A stretch of 64,000 nucleotides of DNA, from positions 1 through 64,000 of the forward strand of contig CAZDSU010000028.1 of NCBI GenBank assembly GCA_964508135.1. The letters run 5' to 3'. Shown one piece after another: positions 32,256-38,606 of this stretch; within the stretch, counting starts at the first letter, position 1; the number at the start of each line of letters is the position of its first letter. Under the pieces are notes generated by a model that was not told the DNA's origin, did no database searches, and was given only the letters and a program-made list of their open reading frames with translations. The DNA is from UBA6168 sp964508135 (GTDB lineage Bacteria > Bacteroidota > Bacteroidia > Chitinophagales > Saprospiraceae). Both the position numbers and the translations under genes were made by a program.

Positions 32256-32740
32256 TTGTCGTCAGCGATACTTCCCCTATTTCCAATTTGCTGATGATAG
32301 GTTGGCTCCGAATCCTGCCGGAAGTTTACGGAAAGGTCGTTATTCCCGATGCTGTTTATGAAGAGGTGGAAGCGCTTGCACAGTTCGGTGTAAACCTCCA
32401 TGAGTTTTATGCAGCAGATTGGATTGAGCGGGCGATGCCAACCAATTTGAACGTAGTCAGCGAGTTGCTTGCAAAACTGGATGAGGGTGAGTCCGAGGCC
32501 ATCGTTTTGGCCGAAGAACTGGCCGCCGATTTTTTGTTGATTGATGAACGGCTGGGCTGGCAGGCAGCTCAATTGCGCAATATCAAAACCATTGGACTGC
32601 TTGGCACATTGGTCAAGGCCAAAGAAATGGGCATCATATCCGCTGTGAAACCAATGATAGAGGCACTTCGTCAGAAAGCCAAGTTTCGCATGGGCGAGGC
32701 GCTTGTTCAGCATGTGCTTACAGTTGCCGGAGAGGTATAA
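32252..32740 (+). CDS. DUF3368 PIN-like toxin
   Basis: A 162-aa protein starting MIVVSDTSPISNLLMIGWL, with acidic residues D6 and those in DEGESEAIVLAEE and LIDERLGWQAA expected for a PIN-fold RNase site. It is the usual partner of UPF0175 antitoxins. Translationally coupled to the antitoxin and followed by a strong terminator, so a complete two-gene unit. Confidence 0.9.
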   Translation: MIVVSDTSPISNLLMIGWLRILPEVYGKVVIPDAVYEEVEALAQFGVNLHEFYAADWIERAMPTNLNVVSELLAKLDEGESEAIVLAEELAADFLLIDERLGWQAAQLRNIKTIGLLGTLVKAKEMGIISAVKPMIEALRQKAKFRMGEALVQHVLTVAGEV

Positions 32741-32752
32741 AGTGGTAGAATT

Positions 32753-32794
32753 GAAAAGCCCCCAATGCTTTTTTAAAAGTATTGAGGGCTTTTC
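32753..32794 (+). terminator. Terminator of the UPF0175/DUF3368 operon
   Basis: GAAAAGCCCCCAATGCTTTT pairs imperfectly with AAAAGTATTGAGGGCTTTTC with a very short loop. It also faces the convergent oxidoreductase gene. Confidence 0.8.
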
Positions 32795-32814
32795 TATTTG
32801 CGTATCAGGCTGCC

Positions 32815-34404
32815 TCACAACATCCCAATCCCCGCCAGTTCCGCATCGCTCACGTTTTTCAGCTTGCGATTTGCGGCGTCCCATTCCACCCGCTTGCCGG
32901 TGCGGAAGGAGACGGACGCCATGTGCGCCGAAATCGCTTCCTGAAATCCCTCCTCCAAGCCGCAACTGACCTTGTGGCCATTCCGGATGGCGCTCAACCA
33001 TTCCCGCAGGTGCAGGAAGGTCGAATCAACCCGCTTGCCGTCCCGGTAGGTGTACATCAGGCCCTTGTTGGCAAAGTACTTGGCAGTGGCCCCGGTCACG
33101 GCATCCACGCCCTTGGCCCTTGGGTCGTAGGAGTACATCGGCACTTCGAGGTTGACGATGCCATTTTCAATAAATTCTTTGTAGCGGGTTGACTGCGGGT
33201 CGGCATGGATGACCAATTGCTCGCCAAGTTCCAGCGTGGCGTCGTGGCCCATGAGCAAGGTGCCCCGGTCGTACTGGTTGCCGAGGGTAGAGCTGTACAC
33301 GAAGGTCATCCCTTTTTCTTTGCCAGCTTCTTGCGTGGCGCCCATCGTGAAATCGGGGTACTCCATCACCACTTGGAAAACGTCCGGCACATCACGCCCG
33401 TCACGGTGCGTATAGATGCCGCCGGAGGCGGAACAACTGGCGGGAATGCCCATTTCCAGCACACAATTGATACGGTCGTAGTCGTGGGTGAGCAGGTCGC
33501 CGGAGAGGCCGGTGCCGTAGGCCCACCATTTGCGCCAGCGAAAATAATGCTCGGCATTGAACGGGATTTTGGGCGCATTGCCGAGGAAGAGGTCCCAGTC
33601 TATCGTCTGCGGATTGCCCTTTTCGTGGATTTCCCACTGCCAGGCGCCGTTGTCGTCGTTGCGGTTCGTGTTGGTCTGGATGAGGTTGATGTGCCCCAGC
33701 ACTTTCTTCTTCACCAACTCCCTTGCGGTGAGGAAACTCGCCGTCTGGCGATGCTGGTGTCCCAACTGGAAGACCAGGCCAGATTTTTTCACCGCATCGT
33801 ACAGTTCAACGGTTTCCCGCACCTTGTGGGTCATGCATTTTTCCACATAAACATGCTTGCCCGCCTGCACGGCGGCAATGACCATCGGCGCATGGAGGTG
33901 GTCGGGCGTGGCGATGACCACGGCATCGAGGTTCGGGTCTTCGAGCATCTTGCGGTAGTCACGGTACTGCTTGGGCTTGAAGCCGTCAGCGGTGCCTGCG
34001 GCAACGCCCATTTCGCCCCGCACATCGAAGGCATCGCAGACCGCCGTGAGCTGCACGTTGAGCTTTTCCTGTTCGAGGTAGTCCTTCAGGCGGGTGTCCT
34101 TGGGGTCTTTGGCGGCGTTCTCTTTCATCTCGGCCAGCCATTTCGGGCTAGCAAACCCGATGGAGCGGATGAGGTGTTCGCCTCGGCCCCCGTAACCAAT
34201 GATGCCCACCCGCAACACGTCCCCTTTCATGGAGCCGGTCGGGTTGGGGGTGGCAGGCTCGATGTTGAGTTCATCAAGGATTTCCTGCTTGATTTCGTCG
34301 TCGTGGTCGCTCTTCGCATCGGCGCCGAGCAAAAAAGCGCCGAGCACGGGAATGGCGGCCAAGCCCTTGATGGCGTCCCGCCGGTTGATTTTATTTGTTG
34401 ACAT
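32815..34404 (-). CDS. Gfo/Idh/MocA-family oxidoreductase, exported
   Basis: 529 aa from the ATG at 34404. A Tat-like N-terminus (NRRDAIKGLAAIPVLGAFLL) is followed by an NAD-binding fold (LRVGIIGYGGRGEHLIRSIG), the family EKCMTH motif (VYVEKCMTHKVRETVELYDA) and a C-terminal substrate domain (GDLLTHDYDRINCVLEMGIP). Such enzymes oxidise sugars or related alcohols; the substrate is unknown. Longer in-frame starts upstream run through word arrays and are rejected. Probable operon with DoxX upstream. Confidence 0.9.
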   Translation of the reverse strand: MSTNKINRRDAIKGLAAIPVLGAFLLGADAKSDHDDEIKQEILDELNIEPATPNPTGSMKGDVLRVGIIGYGGRGEHLIRSIGFASPKWLAEMKENAAKDPKDTRLKDYLEQEKLNVQLTAVCDAFDVRGEMGVAAGTADGFKPKQYRDYRKMLEDPNLDAVVIATPDHLHAPMVIAAVQAGKHVYVEKCMTHKVRETVELYDAVKKSGLVFQLGHQHRQTASFLTARELVKKKVLGHINLIQTNTNRNDDNGAWQWEIHEKGNPQTIDWDLFLGNAPKIPFNAEHYFRWRKWWAYGTGLSGDLLTHDYDRINCVLEMGIPASCSASGGIYTHRDGRDVPDVFQVVMEYPDFTMGATQEAGKEKGMTFVYSSTLGNQYDRGTLLMGHDATLELGEQLVIHADPQSTRYKEFIENGIVNLEVPMYSYDPRAKGVDAVTGATAKYFANKGLMYTYRDGKRVDSTFLHLREWLSAIRNGHKVSCGLEEGFQEAISAHMASVSFRTGKRVEWDAANRKLKNVSDAELAGIGML

Positions 34405-34498
34405 TGTTGAATTGTTGAATTGGTTGAAATTGTTGAATTGGTTGAATTGGTCGGGGTTTTCGGGTTGGACTGCCAACTGCCAACTGCCGAACTGCCAA
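34405..34498. repeat. Composite word array (TTGAATTG and ACTGCCA)
   Basis: Two word families side by side in the gap between DoxX and the oxidoreductase: TTGTTGAATTGTTGAATTGG-type units (34405-34450), then ACTGCCAACTGCCAACTGCC-type units (34470-34498). On the minus strand both precede the oxidoreductase start. Confidence 0.75.
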
Positions 34499-34993
34499 CT
34501 ATTTACTCCGCCATTGCGAAATGAGCCCGTCCAACCCGGCCATTTTACCCGTTGGGAAAACGAGCAGGACGCACAGCGCCGCAATTTCGATGAGGTTTTT
34601 GTTGACAAACAGGTAACTGCCTTCGGTGGGCATGGCGTATTTCACGCCGATGAGCGCCGGGTGCGAGAGGAAATAGAGGGCCAGCAACACGATGCCGCCC
34701 ACGCAGGCGAGGCGGGTGAAGATGCCGAGCAACAGCCCCAATCCGACGAGGATGAGGCCCCAGACGTTCAGAAAGTCCACCACGTCCAGCACGCTGGGAT
34801 TGGCGGCCATCTTGTAAAACAGGTTGGCGAAAAGCCCTTGGGAGTCCATCAGGTAACCGCCAGCCGACCAGCCAGGGTTCCAGAGTTTGACCACGCCCTC
34901 GTAGAGCAGGTGCCAGCCGATGAGCATCCGCAGGATGACCAAAAGCCATGTCTGCGCAGGTGTGTAGGATGAAATGCCGTTGGTTCCGTTCAT
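34499..34993 (-). CDS. DoxX-family membrane protein
   Basis: 164 aa from the ATG at 34993; the longer frame to 35077 lacks family similarity. Four membrane segments and the DoxX-type start TWLLVILRMLIGWHLLYEGV, then the WSAGGYL segment. DoxX/DoxD-like proteins are often paired with quinone oxidoreductase or oxidoreductase genes; here the partner is the Gfo/Idh/MocA gene 94 bp downstream. Specific role unknown. Confidence 0.85.
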   Translation of the reverse strand: MNGTNGISSYTPAQTWLLVILRMLIGWHLLYEGVVKLWNPGWSAGGYLMDSQGLFANLFYKMAANPSVLDVVDFLNVWGLILVGLGLLLGIFTRLACVGGIVLLALYFLSHPALIGVKYAMPTEGSYLFVNKNLIEIAALCVLLVFPTGKMAGLDGLISQWRSK

Positions 34994-35205
34994 TGTTTCG
35001 ATGTTTAGATGAAGAAGGATTTGCGAATATACGGCAAGTTCGATACGGTGGTGCGGTCGGTTGCTGCTTTTCGTCACGGGATAAAATGATATTTGTCAAT
35101 CGGGAGCGAGGAGGCTTGGTTGGGCGGTGGCGAGCGGGAACGGGTAGAACAATATTTGGAGGGTGGCTTGCTTGTTGTGCGGAGAATGTAAAAGTTTAAA
35201 AAGGC

Positions 35206-35213
35206 TATATTTG
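35206..35213 (+). promoter_or_regulatory. -7 element of the TIR-FGE gene
   Basis: TATATTTG fits TAnnTTTG and lies 25 bp before the ATG. No -33 element at ideal spacing was found. Confidence 0.4.
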
Positions 35214-35238
35214 CCGGGAACAACGAACAACCGCTTTT

Positions 35239-36504
35239 ATGCCCATTCTGCCCAAAATTTTCATAGCATACGCCCGAGAGGATGCCCACCTCCTCGAAAA
35301 GCTACGCAAACCCCTCAATGTACTTCGCCGTAATGGTCACTGCCATATCTTTTTCGATGGCGAAATCGTGCCAGGCGAACGCTGGGACAACAGGCTCAAG
35401 GACGAACTTCACCAAGCGGACATCTTCGTACTGCTCGTCACCGATGACTTCCTCGACAGCGACTATATCAACGACGTGGAACTATCCAAGGCACTCGAAA
35501 AAGAAAAGGAGGGTACGGCCAAAGTAGTGCCCATCATCCTGCGCCCTTGTATGTGGCAATACACCCGGCTCAAAGAATTCCAAGTAGTGCTGCATGGTGG
35601 TAGCCCCATCGAAACCTCTGGAGGTTATGTCCATGCCGTTGAGCAGATAGCCAGGGTTATCGAGCAACGCAATGATTCGCTCCACATGGCTTCTGAGGAA
35701 GCAGAGCGCCGCCTCGAAACCCAACGCCGTGCCGCCGAAGAAGAAAAACGACGGAAAGCCGCCGAAGCTCAAAAACAAAAGGAAGAAACCGAACGCCAGC
35801 GCCACATTGCCCTCGACCCCTTCCACGACCTGATGATACCCATCAAAGGTGGCACCTTCAAAATGGGTGACAAGCACGAGGTAACAGTCAAAAACTTCCA
35901 CCTATGTAAGCACCCCGTCACGCAGGCACAATGGCGGGCAATCATGGGCAGCCACCACAGCTCTTTCAAAGGAGGCGACTTACCAGTTGAACGCGTTGTT
36001 TGGGACGAAGTGCAGGATTTTATCAAGAAACTGAATGATAAAACAAGTGAAAACAACCACCTTCCCTCCGAGGCGGAATGGGAGTTTGCCGCAATGGGCG
36101 GCATCCAAAGCAAAGGCTTTGAATATGCAGGTAGCAATAAGCTCGACGAGGTGGGATGGTTTTGGGAGAACTCCGGAGACCTAAAACTATCAGGATATTG
36201 GGACTTAGGCAAAATCAACAAGAACAATTGTAGAACCCATCCCGTCATGCAGAAAAAAGCAAACGAACTTGGCCTCTACGACATGAGCGGCAACGTCTGG
36301 GAATGGTGCCAGGACACCTGGCACGACGGCTACAGGGGCTTACCGACAGATGGCAGCGCATGGACCTCCGGCGGCGACCAAACCCGTCGTGTGGTTCGTG
36401 GCGGGTCTTGGAGCAACGCTGCCGGCAGTTGCCGCTCCGCCTGCCGTAGCGGGGGCAGTGCTGGCGATATGGGCTACGGCATTGGTTTTCGGTTGGCCCG
36501 GTAA
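35239..36504 (+). CDS. TIR, coiled-coil and FGE-sulfatase protein; candidate DGR target
   Basis: A 421-aa cytoplasmic protein. TIR domain at 5-140 (KIFIAYAREDAHLLEKL; conserved Glu in NDVELSKALEKE), a charged coiled coil at about 150-190, and a formylglycine-generating-enzyme/C-type-lectin-like domain at about 198-421 (MSGNVWEWCQD, RRVVRGGSW, GFRLAR). TIR domains in bacterial defence often cleave NAD+. The FGE fold here probably binds ligand rather than makes formylglycine. Residues 392-414 form a degenerate stretch rich in Ser, Gly, Ala and Cys where DGR-diversified proteins have their variable sites. TIR- and FGE-containing DGR targets are known from other bacteria. Confidence 0.88.
   Translation: MPILPKIFIAYAREDAHLLEKLRKPLNVLRRNGHCHIFFDGEIVPGERWDNRLKDELHQADIFVLLVTDDFLDSDYINDVELSKALEKEKEGTAKVVPIILRPCMWQYTRLKEFQVVLHGGSPIETSGGYVHAVEQIARVIEQRNDSLHMASEEAERRLETQRRAAEEEKRRKAAEAQKQKEETERQRHIALDPFHDLMIPIKGGTFKMGDKHEVTVKNFHLCKHPVTQAQWRAIMGSHHSSFKGGDLPVERVVWDEVQDFIKKLNDKTSENNHLPSEAEWEFAAMGGIQSKGFEYAGSNKLDEVGWFWENSGDLKLSGYWDLGKINKNNCRTHPVMQKKANELGLYDMSGNVWEWCQDTWHDGYRGLPTDGSAWTSGGDQTRRVVRGGSWSNAAGSCRSACRSGGSAGDMGYGIGFRLAR
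36409..36501 (+). other. Candidate DGR variable region (VR)
   Basis: The last 31 codons, from W391 to R421. Codons 392-414 are dominated by AGC, GCT, GGC, AGT, TGC, GAT and TAC: most positions read NNC or NNT, as expected when AAC/AAT codons of a template are changed at adenines. Framework residues (W391, R399, R403, GFRLAR) match the invariant scaffold of FGE-type variable regions. No template repeat was found in the window. The call is by composition and fold, not by alignment to a template. Confidence 0.55.
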
Positions 36505-36603
36505 CTCACACTTTGGCACTTTAACCCTTTTACCCTCTGTCTTTTTAGTTTTTAAAACTTTTATAAATACGGCGAAGCCGCCGATTTTTTTTCGAGAAGA
36601 GGG

Positions 36604-36770
36604 TTATTTCAGCGACTTGAGCCACCCGCCCGTCATATGGCCAATTTCGTCGAGTCGCTCGGCGAAGTCCTTGTATTTCAAGGAATTGTAAAGCCTGAGG
36701 TCGTAGCAGAGGCGGAAGTATTGGCGGAGGATTTCGAGGCGGATGTTCACGAGTAAGCTTTTTGTGAACA
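36604..36770 (-). pseudogene. Truncated Avd-like fragment (DGR accessory protein)
   Basis: The minus strand reads NIRLEILRQYFRLCYDLRLY, then YNSLKYKDFAERLDEIGHMT and GGWLKSLK before the stop. That is like the C-terminal half of Avd, the four-helix accessory protein of diversity-generating retroelements (ending EIGxMxGGWLKS). The N-terminal half is missing: upstream codons come from the REP-like end of the transposase element at 36773. It converges on the TIR-FGE gene, 99 bp from its stop. A generic four-helix-bundle protein of the 23S-IVP family is the alternative. Confidence 0.6.
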
Positions 36771-36772
36771 AA

Positions 36773-37436
36773 AGGGCGTAGCCCCGTCCCCGTTTGTAGC
36801 AGCGTGAGCCGCACCCCATTTGAGGGGCGTAGCCTTGGCACGATTCATCTCATTACAATTAATTCTTCTACTATCTGAAAACTATCAACGCATGGCAAAC
36901 ACTTACACCCAGCTCCACATCCAATATGTTTTCGCTGTAAAAGGTAGGGAAAACATGATATCCCGGCAGCACAAAGAACAAGGACATCAATACATGAACG
37001 GCCTCTTGGTGAACCGCAAGCACAAACTACTGCGGGTACATTGCATGCCCGACCATTGCCACCTGTTCGTTGGGCTGCACCCGGCGCAGAGCATTTCCGA
37101 CCTTGCGGAAGAAGTCAAAACCGCCGCCACAAAATTTATCAAGAAACAGCCTTGGATGCCCTTCGATTTTGCATGGCAAAAGGGGTTCGGGGCATTTTCA
37201 TATTCGAGGTCGCATATTGATGCGGTGGTAAGGTATATCCAAAACCAAGAGGAACACCACCAGCAGCGCAGTTTTCGGGCGGAGTACCTCGATTTGCTGA
37301 ACAAGTTTGAAGTGGATTACGACGAAAGGTATTTGTTCGAATATTACGACGAAATTTGAGAATATACCGTGCCGGGGCTGTGCCCCTCAATGGCTGGGGC
37401 GGCCAGTGCTACAAACTGGGGCGGGGCTACGCCCCT
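36773..37436. mobile_element. RAYT element with inverted REP-like ends
   Basis: A transposase gene (36892-37359) between imperfect inverted repeats of about 70 bp: 36773-36842 on the left and 37368-37436 on the right. Each end contains GGGGC-GTAGCC-type hairpins (GGGGCTACGCCCC in the right end). A single transposase flanked by inverted palindromic REPs is the arrangement of REP-associated tyrosine transposase elements. Confidence 0.75.
36892..37359 (+). CDS. REP-associated/IS200-like tyrosine transposase (Y1_Tnp)
   Basis: 155 aa from the ATG at 36892; the frame extends upstream to 36820 through the REP end and is rejected. It has the HuH motif region (MPDHCHLFVGLH), the N-terminal ANTYTQLHIQYVFAVKGREN and the C-terminal segment VRYIQNQEEHHQQRSFRAEY with the presumed catalytic Tyr in YIQNQEEHH. 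Y1 transposases cut and join single-stranded DNA at hairpins, which fits the flanking REPs. Apparently intact. Confidence 0.92.
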   Translation: MANTYTQLHIQYVFAVKGRENMISRQHKEQGHQYMNGLLVNRKHKLLRVHCMPDHCHLFVGLHPAQSISDLAEEVKTAATKFIKKQPWMPFDFAWQKGFGAFSYSRSHIDAVVRYIQNQEEHHQQRSFRAEYLDLLNKFEVDYDERYLFEYYDEI

Positions 37437-37482
37437 GCAAACGGGGGTAGGATATGCCCCTTTTTTAACAATCGATTAAAAA

Positions 37483-37929
37483 ATGCAAAACACCACCCAC
37501 AAACTCTTCCTCTCCTACTCCCACAAAGACGAACCGTTGAAAGACCAACTCAACGTCTTCCTTGCTCCCCTGCGACGCAGCGGCAAAATCGCCGTCTGGC
37601 AAGACCGCCAGATACTCCCCGGCACGGAATGGGACGCTGCCATCAAACAGGAACTGGCCGAGGCCGACATTATCCTGCTGCTGGTCAGCCCCGATTTCAT
37701 TGCATCGGAGTATATCTGGAAATATGAAATCGCCGGGGCGATGGAACGTCACGAGCGGCGGGAGGCCACGGTCGTCCCCATCATCGTGCGGCCTTGCAAC
37801 TGGCACGACATGCCCTTCGCCAAGGTGCAGGCACTGCCGAGGAACGCCAAGCCCGTCACGCAGTACGCCAACCAGGATGAGGTGTGGCTGGACATCGTGC
37901 AGGGAATAAAGCGGTTGGTGGAGAGATGA
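37483..37929 (+). CDS. Stand-alone TIR-domain protein
   Basis: 148 aa, a single TIR domain: HKLFLSYSHKDEPLKDQLNV, WQDRQILPGTEWDAAIKQEL, ADIILLLVSPDFIASEYIWK and the conserved Glu in WKYEIAGAMERH, then VVPIIVRPCNWHDMPF. It resembles the TIR part of the protein at 35239 but lacks the coiled coil and FGE domains. TIR proteins in prokaryotes often act as NAD-consuming effectors. It starts 47 bp after the RAYT element and may be the 5' part of a once longer TIR-FGE gene. Confidence 0.88.
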   Translation: MQNTTHKLFLSYSHKDEPLKDQLNVFLAPLRRSGKIAVWQDRQILPGTEWDAAIKQELAEADIILLLVSPDFIASEYIWKYEIAGAMERHERREATVVPIIVRPCNWHDMPFAKVQALPRNAKPVTQYANQDEVWLDIVQGIKRLVER

Positions 37930-38015
37930 CAGCAATTGCAAGAAAATTTCAAGTGCGCAACCACAGGCAATTGAGCTATTTTCACCCCAATTTAAAAAAG
38001 ACAAACCATTCACTC

Positions 38016-38549
38016 ATGGCCAAACCAAAACTCAAAGACCTCAAAACCTACCTCGACAGCCTCGACGAGGCCGAAGTACGGGAAGAGATTCTAAAACTCT
38101 TCGGCAAGCTGACGCAGGTGCAGGAATTTTATGCGCAGGAACTCATGTCCGACAAGGAGCGAAAGGCCATGCTGGAAGGCTACCGTAAAAAGATTTACAG
38201 CTTTTTCTGGACGAGGACGGGCAACCGAAAACGGCCCAGCAACGCCAAGCTGAGGGAGTTAATAACTAATTATGAAAAGGTATCCGTCTTCCATTCCGAA
38301 GTGATTGACCTGCTGCTCTACCGGGTGGAAACGGCCACGGACTATGCCGCCAAGCTCGGCAGAATGCCAGAAGCAAGTTACAAGGCCAGCTACAATGCCT
38401 TCAAAAAAGCCGTGGAAATGATTGCGTTGCACAAGTTGGAAGACCTGTTCCTGGAACGTTGCGAAGCGATATTCAAACCCCACCGAAGTGTGGAAGCTTG
38501 GTACCTCGAAATGATGGAGAACACCTACATTGAACAGTTCAAAGATTGA
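38016..38549 (+). CDS. DUF6155-like protein
   Basis: A 177-aa, mostly helical, charged protein starting MAKPKLKDLKTYLDSLDEAE at the ATG at 38016; the in-frame extension to 37884 overlaps the TIR gene and is rejected. It resembles DUF6155 (family name from memory). No enzymatic motif. It follows the TIR gene by 86 bp and may be co-transcribed, but a role in the same system is only positional inference. Confidence 0.7.
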   Translation: MAKPKLKDLKTYLDSLDEAEVREEILKLFGKLTQVQEFYAQELMSDKERKAMLEGYRKKIYSFFWTRTGNRKRPSNAKLRELITNYEKVSVFHSEVIDLLLYRVETATDYAAKLGRMPEASYKASYNAFKKAVEMIALHKLEDLFLERCEAIFKPHRSVEAWYLEMMENTYIEQFKD

Positions 38550-38563
38550 AATTGCCCAACCGA

Positions 38564-38600
38564 TGTACCCAATTTCTCAATTTCCAATTTCCCAATTTCG
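38564..38600. repeat. Word array (CAATTTC)
   Basis: CCCAATTTCTCAATTTCCAA and TTTCCCAATTTCGCCC words between the convergent DUF6155-like and acyl-CoA synthetase genes; same family as the GAAATTG arrays. Confidence 0.65.
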
Positions 38601-38606
38601 CCCTGA

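Noticed and set aside
33205..34401. A 398-codon plus-strand frame opposite the oxidoreductase
   Set aside because: The minus-strand Gfo/Idh/MocA protein has full family motifs; the antisense frame has none.
35239..36504. A true formylglycine-generating enzyme
   Set aside because: The protein is a cytoplasmic TIR fusion without a sulfatase nearby, and its C-terminus looks like a ligand-binding variable surface, so a binding role is more likely than sulfatase activation.
36505..36603. A template repeat or initiation (IMH) site directly after the variable region
   Set aside because: The 99 bp contain a small GGCGAAGCC hairpin and a T run but no stretch resembling the variable region; it may only be a terminator.
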